Shown: in pieces, positions 25,001 to 35,640 of the stretch
Layout: each line of letters opens with the position of its first letter
How positions within the stretch are numbered: the first letter of the stretch is position 1
DNA from: Owenia fusiformis
Lineage: Eukaryota; Annelida; Polychaeta; Sabellida; Oweniidae
Direction: 5' to 3'
Assembly: GCA_903813345.2 (NCBI GenBank)
Contig: CAIIXF020000008.1
Coordinates: forward strand, 21,934,822-21,998,821
DNA length: 64,000 nucleotides
The notes under the pieces: generated by a model
Told to the model about the DNA's origin: nothing
Database searches by the model: none
What the model saw: the letters and a program-made list of their open reading frames with translations, nothing else
Position numbers and translations under genes: made by a program

Positions 25001-27443
25001 CAATACTTCCTCCCATTCCAAAGTGCATCCTAGACGAGTTCTTGTTTTTATATTTACATACATACCTGCTGTAAATATTTTTCCTGCTCCTGACAGAACA
25101 ACAGCCCGACAGTCAGAGTCTTGGGCTATCTGCTCAAAGCATTCCACCATCTCCCTAAAATACAAAAACAATTTGGGAAAAAGTGAAAAAATTTTATTTG
25201 GGAAGGGAGATGAGGTTCATACAATGTTGAAATCAATTTTGTCTCTGTCTGATATTTGGACATTTGGACTTCACCCCTAACAACGACTTAATTCCCTTGG
25301 TCATTCCAAAATCGAAGTCAATCCACATATAACAATTACTGTACAATGCTTCATTATTAATTATGTACAATCATGTATACTGTGCAGTCATCTCCCAAGT
25401 GCAGCACCTACTTGAGATTTTGAAAAAAAGCTTGCACCCACCTGAAAATTCATTTGCACCCACTTGAAAATGAGAAAAATCATGAAAAATAGGCATATTT
25501 TGACCAATTTTGGTCTGAATTGTGCAAATGAGAATTTTGCACCCACTTGAGAAAAAATCCTGTGAAGAACACTGCTGCATATAAAATTGTTATGTGGGAA
25601 AACATACCTCCAGAATGCTCTGTTCATAGCATTGCGCTTCTCTGGTCTGTTGAGTTCAACCTGAAGGACCCATTCCTTTGGTTTTGTGACTTTCAGAGTT
25701 TCAAACTTGTAATCTGCATCAGATGACATGCTTCTTGTGTGGATTAAAGCTGAGACCTGGCCTTAGAGAAGAAATATAATCAGAAATATTATCTGGTTCC
25801 TTATTGTTTGTTTTGTGTTGAACCTGGCATATACGATTTAATCAACATTGGTATAAGTTTGATCAAAATTGGCATTCTAGAATAATAAATTGGTATTTAG
25901 TGGCAAACTTTTGAGCCCACTCTAGGCGAAAGATGCATATCTGTTGTGACATCAGCCTGACATCCTCTTACATTGAGGTATGTTATTGAAACCAAGATGT
26001 CTCTTCATATATCAAAATCATTATTTCCACACATAGAGATTCAGTACAATCACATCTACATTTAATCTCGAAAACAGACCAGTCAAGCTGACACATAACT
26101 CAATATAAAAATGACTTTGTTCTATTTCTGGTTTTACCTTACATTCTCAAAAATTGAAGAATGCTGGGCAGATTGAATGCCCGTGTGGTAAAATGTGAAA
26201 GAGCAAAGTGGGGGATGTTTTGCACTAAGTCGTACATCTGTCTAATCAGAACACCATTGGGACTGGCTCAAAGTGTTTGGATTAGGAGGTGTTCAGATTT
26301 CAAGGTTGTTGCATCCGCAAGATTCCAGATTTTGAAGAAATATTAATGCATTATCACTTCAAATATTAATATTTCTATGGACTGCATAGCTTTATGGCAC
26401 TTCAAAATCCAGTTCAAATGAATTAAGCCATGCTAGAAAGAGCCATTATGATTGAGACTAATTGACATTTTTTCAAAAGATTTGATATAATAAAAAATCA
26501 GTGTTAAATTGAAAAAAATTGAGGGCTTTGTATAAAAACCTTGTACCTTGTACTCACGTACATGGGTCGTGATACAGTCTTTGAAGGGTTCAATTTTTCA
26601 CGTTTTAAAAGATTTTTCAATCTTTAAGTTAGTTGACACTAACTTAGATGTACTAATGCACCCACAGTATTTAGAGTCATAAAATAAAGCCAGAATCGTT
26701 AATTTGAGTTTTTTATTGTGACATTCAGAGGCTCATCCAATATCCAAAATCTACGCTAAATTAGTTTTAAATATGTTGGGGATTTGCTAAATGGAATTCT
26801 TTGTTTCATTTTATTTAAACAGCATGAGTAATGGCGATTTTAGTCTCAGGGACCGTAATTTCAGCCCAACACACGACAGCGTAATTGTAATTGCTTAAAC
26901 TGTGGATGGTGACTCGCTATCTGGTTCCCAGTTGAATGATGGGGAGAGTAGTAACATAAAGACAAGGTTGTAATGCAATCAAAATATGGCAATATAGTGA
27001 CACCTTTTAGACGACTTTCTGAAATTCCCCAGCAATAGTAACTCTTTATGTTCCCTACAGGTTTCACTGCACATGATGAGTGCAAAATACCACCCTCACC
27101 CTCCTAAATATGATGATGATAATGAAAATAACATAACTTATGTGTGATTTTTTTTGCTTTCAAATCCCTGGGATGTTTCAAATATGAGGTTTTACCATGG
27201 GCTCTACCACCTGATAGAGCCCATGGTTTTACAGTCCAGTTCAAGGTTCAGAAATCAGACTGTCTATTATCGCCCACCAAAAATATTACACAACTTTCAA
27301 ATTATTTCTTCTAAAAAGATACAAAATATATGCTACATTGTTTAGTATGAAAATATGACAGATAAACTAATAAACGATTCCGACTACTTACCCTGCTTTA
27401 AAACACTGAACAATCGTGTTGGAATTAGCTTTACGAGGGACAT
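18905..27443 (-). CDS. ECH1: Delta(3,5)-Delta(2,4)-dienoyl-CoA isomerase, mitochondrial/peroxisomal
   Basis: Exons: 27443-27392, 25761-25608, 25154-25066, 23969-23842, 23178-23065, 22784-22642, 21419-21269, then either 19483-19388 or 19000-18905. All are GT-AG and in phase, 308 residues with either end. The crotonase fold shows as '[16 protein letters not shown]', '[19 protein letters not shown]', '[15 protein letters not shown]' and '[18 protein letters not shown]'. D160, E180 and D188 have exactly the spacing of the catalytic Asp176, Glu196 and Asp204 of rat ECH1. The N-terminus '[17 protein letters not shown]' is basic and hydrophobic like a mitochondrial presequence, and the C-terminus is SKL, a peroxisomal PTS1. 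The enzyme isomerises 3,5-dienoyl-CoA to 2,4-dienoyl-CoA during beta-oxidation of unsaturated fatty acids. The 51-nt first-exon assignment is supported by phase and presequence character only. Confidence 0.93.
19388..19483 (-). CDS. ECH1: ECH1 alternative last exon, proximal copy
   Basis: Acceptor 'ctttcag', phase 0, then 31 codons and TAA. It begins '[20 protein letters not shown]' and ends 'IVYSKL'. It is the first last-exon met after exon 7. It aligns without gaps to the distal copy at 18905-19000, 21 of 31 residues identical. Confidence 0.85.
   Translation of the reverse strand, partial: AMYNMAMFQSEDITKAVEGFLTKEEIVYSKL
20280..20530. repeat. Degenerate 'CAGTGAAACCTG'-type repeat in the last ECH1 intron
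   Basis: Contains 'ctctctgtaggaaaaacctg', 'gaacagggaac' and related blocks; similar words recur at 21100-21180 ('ctctataggg', 'gcaggttttactgta'). It fits a family of short elements ending in CAGTGAAACCTG/CAGGTTTCACTG found at 7630-7750, 23535-23710, 26925-27075 and 53275-53435. Non-coding. Confidence 0.4.
21557..22545. repeat. 162-bp tandem repeat array (about six copies) in ECH1 intron 6
   Basis: The word 'gacaagtctt' or a close variant starts at 21719, 21881, 22043, 22205, 22367 and (truncated) 22529, an exact 162-base period. Each unit contains 'aaaatccaaaatggccacct', 'tacccagaatgcc', 'gtagaaacatccctga' and 'ggtttggctggaaacctgta'. Copies differ by only a few substitutions, so the array expanded or homogenised recently. 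It fills most of the 1.2-kb intron between exons 7 and 6. Confidence 0.95.
23535..23710. repeat. Short inverted-end element, 'gtaaaacc ... aggtttcactgta'
   Basis: Left end 'gtagtaaaaccacctgg', right end 'tacaggtttcactgtat', with internal repeats of 'aggtgttc'. A relative at 53275-53435 has the same order of blocks, including 'gtcggttggtcttggg'/'gtcagttggtcttggg'. The size and TA-rich ends suggest a MITE. It lies in intron 4 of ECH1. Confidence 0.6.
25385..25585 (-). repeat. Dispersed 'gtgggtgcaaa' repeat, copy 1
   Basis: In minus orientation it runs from 'cacaggattttttctcaagt' through three 'gtgggtgcaa' words to 'cacttgggagatgact'. A second copy lies on the plus strand at 43583-43770 with the same order of blocks. 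The left edge of copy 1 is only about 23 bases downstream of the ECH1 exon 2 donor (25608/25607). Confidence 0.75.
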
Positions 27444-27546
27444 ATTTAAAAGTAATTTTTTTAGAAACAGTGGCGTAACCAGGCAGCTGTTTTTGGCGAA
27501 GTTTTAAAACGTTCTGTATATATATTGTATCAATTCAACTATAATC
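27444..27546. promoter_or_regulatory. Putative bidirectional promoter, ECH1 (-) and CCDC167 (+)
   Basis: The ECH1 start codon (27443, minus) and the proposed CCDC167 start (27547, plus) are 103 bases apart, head to head. Any promoter serving both must overlap this segment and the 5' UTRs. No TATA box is apparent on the minus side; 'tatatattg' at 27519 is a weak candidate on the plus side. The call depends on the short CCDC167 first exon being right. Confidence 0.5.
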
Positions 27547-30500
27547 ATGCCGAGCATCGTAACCTCCGTAAGTTATATTATATCCTTTGTTTCCAACAAT
27601 ATACTGGCGAGATTTGAACTTTATTTGACGTGGATTTATGGCGAAAATGATAGTAATATGTTCCATCCATTTGTACTCAAACCCGGAAGTACATGTATGC
27701 ATTGTACGTTCATTCCACATGCTATCTGTTGCAAGACTAACGCCTAGTGTAACCGTCACCATGTTATTCGGTGTTTTTTAAGTAGCGCAAGGATCCTGCT
27801 ATGACCGTGGCAGTGTTATTTTGTAAGCCTGGTATAACCGTGACAATGCTGTATTATATTGCAAGGCCTGTCATGACCGTGGTAATGTTAAAGCCTAATA
27901 TGACCGTGACAATGCTTATAAGGCCTGTCATGACCGTGGTAACGTTAAAGCCTGATATGACCGTTACAATGCTTGCAAGGCCTGTCATGACCGTGACAAT
28001 GCTATATTATATTGCAAGGCCTGTCATGACCGTGGTAATGTTAAAGCCCCGTATGACCGTGACAATAGTTGCAAGGCCTCTCATGACCGTGGTTGTATTT
28101 AAAGTAGCATGGGAACACTGTAATGACAATTTTTCTTCGTGTTTAACTACCTTAAATATGTAAATAAAGACTACTAAAAATGTGTATAATTTCACAACGA
28201 AAACCTAATTTTTACTCATAAATAATTTGCGAACAAACTATATCTCTACTCTCATTCAAGGAGCTTCGATTCGAAAGCATATACTTTCTATAATGATCAA
28301 TAAATAAGATTTATCCATAAAAAATACCAACAGCAACGGGCGAAACATGAAGGTCATTAATGTCATATAAAGGTCGCGCCAGGCTTACACGATTACACTA
28401 GCACGGTCATGGCAGGCATTTAATATAATACAGCATTGTCGCGGTTATACCAGGCTTTCACGATAACATTACCACGGTCATGGCAGGATCCTTGTGCTAC
28501 TTAAAAAACACCGAATAACATGGTGACGGTTACGCCAGGCGTTAGTCTTGCAACAGATAGGGTCTCGTTCATTCATGTATACCTGTATACCATTTCTTCT
28601 AAAGTTCCTCTATTATCCAGATCTTGGTATAAGGTCTTAGTAAGTGAGAAAAGGAAGAGGGTTTGTTTCTTGGGGGTGTCATCTCGTTGGTACTTTAGGT
28701 TGTGGAAGTGTTTATCAATTTGGGCCTTGAACTGGTTGACATTGTCAGGATCTATTGCAGTCTGTGGGAGATTGTTCCAGTCCTTCACAATTTTATTTCG
28801 CAAAACATTCTTCCTGACATATACATGTAGTTTCCAGATTTTACAAGGAGGATTGGAGGCCATTTTTAAAACTTGAAACTCCGTTGCCTGGCGTCATGGG
28901 CTTTCAATTAGAATATAGCCACCGGACTCGGTCAGTTAATGGGGTCAATGCTTAACCATGATCAATATTTTAAAATTAAACCTTTCGACCGGCCACAGTT
29001 CAGAATGACCTAGCAGTGAATAACTATAACTATAACTAAACCCATAATGGCGTACAGCATGTAAATTTACTTCATTGTCACCAGTTGAACCTAAAAAATA
29101 AGAAATGTAAAGACCAAAGTGCAATAATATATGGAAGAACATATTCATTATGTACATGAATGACATTTGTATATCTCGGATTGCCTCTTAATTGGCTTAT
29201 AAAGTCTGTAGCCTCTTATATTTTGATGATTCTGAAAAAAATATGAAAAATTAACATGGCTGATCTCAAATTATAAGAGGGCACAGACTTATTGCACTAA
29301 GAACTAAAATATAATAATCTGAAATAAACAAATGTCATTAATGCACAGTATGAATATGTTTTTCCATATATCATTGTGCGCTTGACACTCGCATTTTTTA
29401 TCTAGTGCCGAAATAGCTACCTGTATTTGCTTCCCTCTGGTAGTTGTGTATTTAAAGAAATTATAAAATAAAAATAACATATTCCCATCAAATAATGTTT
29501 ATCTTGTTTGAATTTGCAAATGTATTTTAGACTTACCAGTGTAACTTATACAGTAATGCGCGGCTGTGCACATATATGAAAATAAATTGACTGACTGGGT
29601 TAAAATTCATACCACCATAAAATACTATATTCTCTCAAATTAATGCATAACTTCAAACATTCATGAATTCAGTTCACTTTATAATGGCTAAGCTCTAAAT
29701 TTCCCAAGACGATAGCTTTTGAAACCTTGGCCCAGGGGGGGGGGGAGATTTCCCAAAGATGACAGTAGTATTCAGCACGTTCGATGACCAATTTTATAAA
29801 CAGTCCTCATTTGCCATTGTAATGGATCTCACAATGTTCGCTGTTGTTTTATGAGTATTCTCTACAAGTTTGGATAGAGTAACTTCAATAGTATTACCGT
29901 AGTTTTGAAATGATGATGTTGAAATGATGTTAAACTGAAATAAAACCATTTCCACGATTTCAAATTTTACTTTATGCATGCGCAGCACTGAATGAGCACG
30001 TGCTCATGATTGTTCAAATCCTGCAATTTGATTGGACGTCATATAGCCTAATGGGGAATCCCAGAATACAATAGAATATGGAAGAATTGTGGGAGCTACT
30101 CACTTCTTCTGCCCTTGGCCAATCAATATTTAATCTACAAGTACAGGGCCAGAGGTATTCTCATGTAAGTTGAACTATGTAAAGTGGAATAGCAATACTA
30201 TACACTTTATATAGACTTTCTAAGAGTGAGGGTGGCCAAAATTAAACTTATAGGTGGCAATTCTTTGATAAGGTTGTTATTTAGGGCATTCCCATACCAG
30301 ATCCTAAAATTTAGGTCCAATACCATATCAAATGTTAAATAAGATACCTCACATGCGCTGAGGATCCCCACCAAGGTTTATATACAGTGAAACCCTGGGG
30401 AATCACCCCCTCCCCCATTATCTGTGTATATGAGTATATTTTCCTTGGTACATAGAGAATGGAAGGGGGGGGGGGGTTCTTTCGAGATAACTCTGTCCCT

Positions 30501-31813
30501 GTGCCTTTGCCCATCAACATGTACATGTAGTATCTGTATAGTACCAACATGTATGTTATTGTCTGAACTATGAAATAATAAATGACTACTTTCAGATTGA
30601 AAATAAAGAGGAGGAAATATCAGGTGTTGAGAAACGATTGGATAGGATTGAAAGATCTCTGAGGTTGGAGACATTGACGGATGAAGAAAGGTACAAATAT
30701 TAAGTCCTTCAGATTTTAAAATTCAAAACAAAAATAGAAAATTTGTTCAGAAATAAATCTATTTTATTTAAATATATCATCTTTTATTTGCATTTCAGAA
30801 ATGATCTGATAAAAGAAGAGAAAGACCTAGAAAAGAAATTAAAATCTCACAGTGAGTGCAGTCGTGTATTTCTTATTCTTTAAATCGCAATGTAAAAGGA
30901 GTGGTATCGATATGGTGAACTTTTTGAACACACGTTTCTCTTAGACCAGTTAGACTAAGTCATCAAAACATTTTGAAAATTTTACACATTGTCAATTTAA
31001 TGGTCATCTTTTGGATGGTAACATTATAATTTGAATTAAATATATATTCCTTTCTCTATATTGAAAACACATCAGGCACTTTTGTCGTTCTTGGTATCAT
31101 TATGTTCGGAATGAAATGAAACATCTATCCGAACCTCATTGGAACAAAACGACATGAACACAATGTGTTTAGGTGTCTCAATATTGTAGTTGTACAAAGG
31201 AAAGTTTTGTTGATTTTAAAAAAGTATCTTGTTAATGAAATAAAAGGTTTATCTTAATCTTAATTCTCTATTTTGGGGGTTTTGTTTTAAGTTTTTTCAT
31301 ACTTTTTGTTAAATCAACCAAAATTTTCTTTGTAAAACTATATAATAATATTGAGAGGTCTATGAAAATGTTGTATATGCTACTGTTTGCAAAAACATTT
31401 ATATAAAATATATATATAATTTTTGCATGAAATTGTAGCCAATCAGTCAATATTACATAAAGGACCATGTTTTTTACAGAATGTTTTCAATAATTGGTTC
31501 AAGAGAAAAACATTGTTGAATTCAGTTCACCATATCTATACATGTACCTATCCTTTAGTAAATAGTGAATGTCAAACATTTGGAATAATTCTGAGGTTTT
31601 GGGCATGCTTAGATAAATTACATGGCAGCCATCTAGCTCTTCAAAGTGTGATATTTATCACTGCATATCTTGATTTTGATTTAATTTAATGTTTTCTTTT
31701 TTTCAGAAACAGAAATGAATGGACTTAGAAAAGAAAACTTTAAAAATATGATATTATCGGTATTAATCCTGATTATGATTTACATAACATATGACACTGT
31801 GAAGAACTATTGA
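27547..31813 (+). CDS. CCDC167: Coiled-coil domain-containing protein 167 homologue, four exons
   Basis: Exons 2-4 are firm: 30596-30690, 30799-30851, 31707-31813, all GT-AG and in phase. They encode a coiled coil ('EEISGVEKRLDRIERSLRLE', 'EEKDLEKKLKSHKTEMNGLR') followed by 'KENFKNMILSVLILIMIYIT', one C-terminal transmembrane helix, and a short tail. The block L-R-x-E-N-x-K-N-M-x-L-S-V before the helix is the hallmark I recognise from CCDC167. Exon 1 is proposed at 27547-27567 (MPSIVTS, then a perfect GTAAGT donor, phase 0), giving 91 residues; human is 97. Vertebrate exon 1 is also very short. Exon 1 is the weak part; exons 2-4 alone give 85 codons including the stop. The topology is that of a tail-anchored membrane protein; function is poorly known. 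AATAAA lies at about 32091. Confidence 0.85.
27725..28557. mobile_element. Fold-back element with internal 'gaccgtg' tandem repeats
   Basis: Left arm (27725-27860) and right arm (about 28390-28557) are imperfect inverted copies: 'tgttgcaagactaacgcc' answers 'ggcgttagtcttgcaaca', and 'aaggatcctgctatgaccgt' answers 'acggtcatggcaggatcctt'. Between 27795 and 28095 the word 'atgaccgtg' recurs about ten times with alternating spacers ('gcctgtc', 'gttaaagcc', 'caatgcttgcaag'). The plus-strand open frame across the tandem part is a by-product of the repeat. It lies in CCDC167 intron 1. Confidence 0.75.
28573..28863 (-). pseudogene. LINE reverse-transcriptase ORF C-terminal fragment
   Basis: The 96-codon frame contains 'RNKIVKDWNNLPQTAI' followed by 'NVNQFKAQIDKHF'. 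This matches the C-terminal block usual in non-LTR retrotransposon ORF2 proteins, roughly R-x-x-x-x-V-x-x-W-N-x-L-P ... S-x-x-x-F-K-x-x-L-D-x-x. No reverse-transcriptase core is nearby, so this is a 5'-truncated or captured fragment. It abuts the right arm of the fold-back element at 27725-28557. Confidence 0.6.
28864..30595. other. Remainder of CCDC167 intron 1
   Basis: No supported exon. It holds a (G)n run at about 29736 and 30467, a repeat related to 11240-11420 in inverse orientation at about 30225-30355, and a 'tacagtgaaaccctggggaa' word at 30384. An open stretch beginning ATG at 30079 ('MEELWELLTSSALG') shows no homology to CCDC167 and is not accepted as its first exon. Confidence 0.4.
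30895..31560. mobile_element. Probable non-autonomous DNA element in CCDC167 intron 3
   Basis: Starts 'gtggtatcgatatggtgaac' and ends 'gttcaccatatctatac' in inverse orientation, so the ends form terminal inverted repeats. 'gttcggaatgaaatgaaac' and 'ctatccgaacctcattggaac' inside form another inverted pair. The 31267-31557 half matches 12486-12845. No coding content; boundaries are approximate. Confidence 0.5.
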
Positions 31814-32694
31814 TATCAGATCATACATTTTCATTATTTATTCATACAAAGTCACGGATGAATGGGACCATTTATGGATGAATGAAACATAACTGTTACA
31901 AAATGAGAGTCATAATATAAGAATAATGCAGAGGAATTGAAGGATGCCACCATTTTACACTGTTTTGTTGATTTATGCAATGGAGCATGGCACTGAGTCA
32001 TTCATGCAATTATTGTATGCATACAATTGTATGTATGAGCGTGAAAATATTCAATTTATTTTAATATTTTGTATGTATTTTAAACTGATAAATAAATATA
32101 CTGAGTATGGCAGCATAGAAAAGTGAGAATTCAGCTTGTTTTAACCTACATGAACCATTTGGGGTTTCTAATCGTGTGCGTGATGTCACAAACTCACAAT
32201 ATAGAAAATTTCCCCCTTATCATAACCATTCGAGATTTCTAAAAAAAAATTTGCCTTTGAATGGCATAAAAGAATGAAATAGAAACTAAATAGTATTTTC
32301 TCTAAGACAAAAGGGCCAATTCCATGTAAATACAAGGTTTCATGATATACTGTACAATAAGAAAAATAAGAGGTTTCCAAAAATAATGAGAAATAATGTT
32401 CCTCATGGATTTGCTGCCAGATAGAGATAAAACAATACAAATACATATTGATACAAAACACCTTCATATCCATTTACATCTGGTATTATTATTTTGTATG
32501 TGGCAAGAATATATATTGTACAGATGCAATAAAACAAAGATTATTCAAACAAATACTATATACCAGGTTATTTTAGTACATAAATAAACATAATATGTTT
32601 AGTGGATAATGATATGACTTCCCTAAAATAAAAATAATACATGTAGGTAAAAACCTAAACTGAAAAAAGTATATGTTTATTTGCTGTAATAACC
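31814..32694. other. 3' UTR of CCDC167 and intergenic DNA
   Basis: Downstream of the CCDC167 stop; AATAAA at about 32091 is the likeliest polyadenylation signal. The rest is AT-rich without a supported gene. Confidence 0.45.
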
Positions 32695-34180
32695 TGGCAC
32701 ACATTATTGTAAAAGTAACAAGGCATTAACATGACAAAATGTCACCACCTAGTTAGGTCATTGAAGGTCAAATGTCAAATCTTAAGTCAAATCTAAAGTC
32801 AGATTTGAACTTCTGAGAACACGTAGATGATTTTGAAAAAATTTTTTAGTCAATTTGAAGCAAGTTGAAAAAAGACTTTTTGACCTTGAGAAGGTCATTG
32901 AAGGTCAAATGTCAAATCTAAAGTCAGATTTGAACTTCTGAGAACTTGTAAAGTCAAATTTGAACTTCTGAAAAGATGTAGATGACTTGAAAAAAAAATT
33001 TGGTCAATTTGAAGCAAGTTGAAAACAGACCTTTTTGACCTTTTTTGACCTTGAGAAGGTCATTAAAGGTCAAATGTCAAATCTAAAGTCAGATTTGAAT
33101 TTCTGAGAACATGTAGATGATTTTGAAAAAAAAAATTAGTCAATTTGAAGCAAGTTGAAAAAAGACCTTTTTGACCTTTTTTGACCTTGAGAAGGTCATT
33201 GAAGGTCAAATGTCAAATCTAAAGTCAAATCTAAAGTCATATTTGAATTTCTGAGAACATGTAGATGATTTTGAAAAAAAAATTTAGTCAATTTGAAGCA
33301 AGATGAAAAAATACCTTTTTGACCTTTTTTGACATTGAGAAGGTCATTGAAGGTCAAATGTCAAATCTAAAGTCAGATTTGAATTTCTGAGAACATGTAG
33401 ATGATTTTGAAAAAAAGATTTAGTCAATTTGAAGCGAGTTGAAAAAAGACCTTTTTGACCTTTTTTGACCTTGAGAAGGTCATTGAAGGTCAAATGTCAA
33501 ATCTTAAGTCAAATCTTAAGTCAGATTTGAATTTCTGAGAACACGTAGATGATTTTGAAAAAAAAATTTAGTCAATTTGAAGCAAGTTGAAAACAGACCT
33601 TTTTGACCTTTTTTTGACCTTGAGAAGGTCATTGAAGGTCAAATGTCAAATCTTAAGTCAGATTTGAATTTCTGAGAACACGTAGATGATTTTGAAAAAA
33701 AAATTTAGTCAATTTGAAGCAAGTTGAAAACAGACCTTTTTGACCTTTTTTGACCTTGAGAAGTTCATTGAAGGTAAAATGTCAAATCTAAAGTCAGATT
33801 TGAAGGTCAAATGTCAAATCTAAAGTCAAATCTAAAGTCAGATTTGAATTTCTGAGAACATGTAGATGATTTTGAAAAATTTTTTAGTCAATGTGAAGCA
33901 AGTTGAAAAAAGACCTTTTTGACCTTGAGAAGGTCATTGAAGGTCAAATGTCTAATGTAAAGTCAGATTTGAACTTCTGAGAACATGTAGATGATTTAGA
34001 AAAAAATTGAAGTCAGTCTAAACAGTATTTGTTAAGTTATAGGAAGTTATAAGAAATTGTAACAGACACCGGACGCCGGACGCCAACCTCCAACCTCCAA
34101 CCACCAACCACCAACCACCAACCGCCGTCGCAAAAAAACGGAGACCATAACAATATGTCACCACTTTTGGTGGTGACATA
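32695..34180 (-). mobile_element. Hairpin-ended repeat, copy 2, expanded by a minisatellite
   Basis: In minus orientation it starts with a strong hairpin at 34156-34178 (TGTCACCAC, loop, GTGGTGACA) and 'gttatggtctccg'. It ends with 'gacattttgtcatgttaatg' and 'ccttgttacttttacaataa' (32695-32750). The middle (32750-34030) is a tandem repeat, below. Copies at 4749-4985 and 63505-63615 have the same ends without the minisatellite. Terminal hairpin plus internal tandem repeats recalls non-autonomous Helentron-type elements, but no CTRR end was verified. Confidence 0.6.
32750..34030. repeat. Minisatellite, unit about 135-150 bp, roughly nine copies
   Basis: Each unit contains 'gaaggtcaaatgtcaaatct', 'aaagtcagatttgaatttct', 'gagaacatgtagatgatttt' and 'agtcaatttgaagcaagttg', then 'gacctttttgacctt'. 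'gtagatga' occurs near 32824, 32970, 33112, 33264, 33399, 33546, 33684, 33864 and 33988, so unit length varies. Variation is mainly in homopolymers and short local duplications. Confidence 0.9.
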
Positions 34181-34264
34181 ATAAAATCTGCAAGCAAAAT
34201 AGTAATATACTTGCATTTATCGTATGATCTGTAAAATGAAGCCTTCTGATTGGTCAGTTCTTGT

Positions 34265-34511
34265 GCTGTACCAATCTATATAGCTACTGAGATTGTCCCC
34301 GTTGATCATCTCCGTCGCAATACAGAAAATATTGGTACGGAGGGGACAGTCTCAGTAGCAATACAGATAAAAACGATAAAAACGTTATTGAATGATTTGA
34401 AGTGCTATTCTGTCTCAATATTCTGTATTGGCACTCGACTTCGTCTCGTTCCAATACGGACTTTCTTGAACAGAATATATCCTGTATTGCACTTCAAATC
34501 ATTCAATAACT
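34265..34511. mobile_element. MITE-like nested inverted repeat
   Basis: The outer-right pair is a perfect 22-base inverted repeat at 34384-34405 and 34489-34510 (core GAATGATTTGAAGTGC). An inner pair lies to the left ('gctactgagattgtcccc' at 34280 against 'ggggacagtctcagtagc' at 34342). 'caatacag' words recur throughout. No coding content. Confidence 0.55.
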
Positions 34512-35219
34512 TATAGTATCAATCAAAAATATACTCATCTCGGATCTGTGCATTTTGAGTGAACAAGCCACTATGTTACATTGTACAGTACATGTAATTG
34601 TATACAAATAGATTCAGGAATAAAACATATAGTGTTGTACATGTACAATATGTATTGGAGGTTTCTTACAATAAGTGAAACCAGTATTTAATAAAATAAT
34701 GTTCACTGTTCATTTTTTGAAAAACATATTTAAAATAAAATACAATAATTTTTTTTTAAATATCACCTAATTTAAAAAAGTGTTTTCAATCTTACAACTT
34801 ACACCGCTAAACAGATAATAGTTTTAATATTATTTCTAAACTTGGTTATGCTTTTTCCAAAGGGACAGCCATTGATTAATGTTTATAATTCATTTGACAT
34901 TCTAAAACTTGACTTTTTGGAGTATTTTAGCTTCATATGAAAAAAAATTGCTTTTTACAACTGAAATTCTCGGTCTACCCCAACCATCCAAATATGTACA
35001 TTAGTTTAAATATTAAGCAGGGGAACCAGATATACTTGATGCAAAACTAGAAGACTCTATCCTCAGAAATTTTAAGTTATGCTCAAAATTATTCTAGGGG
35101 GCAAATAATACGTTCATTATAGTTAACAATACCCTTGAAAATCATGACAGTACAGCGATTCTTGCACTGAATGAGACCGATGAGACCATAGGCATTGATG
35201 GATCAAGAAATTAACCAAA

Positions 35220-35640
35220 AGGCTCCACAATATCTTCTTTTAATTTCTTCCCATGCTTCCATAAGAAAAACATTTAAGCCATTTTTTCAAATATTAAAGC
35301 CCATTTTCCAAAAGGGGCTAACCTTTCCATGGATGGGGTTTGTAGAAAAAAACGGGTCGGGTACCGGGTATGAGCAATAGATTTGTGATGATTTGTTTTG
35401 AATTTACAAAAGATTTGTTTTGAATTTACAAAAAGATTTGTTTTGAATTTACAAAAATGTATGTAACTTCCTTAAAAAGTGAGCTAGAAGCTTCAAATAA
35501 AAAGCATTTTAAGGCTCTTTTCTTCCTCTATCACCATGTTTATATTTTCATTGCTTATGGGGGGAGGGATGAGACCCGGTTTTTTCTACAAACCCCCCAT
35601 GGATGCTCTTTTACAATTTTCACATTGTATGGTTTTATGT
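35220..35640. repeat. Fold-back repeat with a 23-bp triplication
   Basis: 'ccatggatggggtttgtaga' (35328) is answered by 'tctacaaaccccccatggat' (35585). Between them 'gatttgttttgaatttacaa' occurs three times in tandem (about 35388-35456). Outer parts also pair weakly ('ttttaatttcttcccatg' and similar). Confidence 0.6.

Noticed and set aside
25388-25729. 113-codon minus-strand frame starting at the ECH1 exon 2 Met
   Set aside because: Only the first third is exon 2; the rest reads through the donor at 25607 into a dispersed repeat.
27801-28163. 120-codon plus-strand open frame with repeated 'MTVTML'
   Set aside because: It follows exactly the tandem repeat inside the fold-back element; the repetitive peptide and lack of splice or start context make coding unlikely.
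30079-30150. Possible CCDC167 first exon starting 'MEELWELL'
   Set aside because: No consensus donor at a suitable phase and no similarity to the CCDC167 N-terminus; the 27547 exon fits phase and donor better.
32695-34180. CRISPR-like array
   Set aside because: The units are about 135-150 bp and adjoining, without short constant repeats and unique spacers, in a eukaryotic genome; it is a minisatellite.
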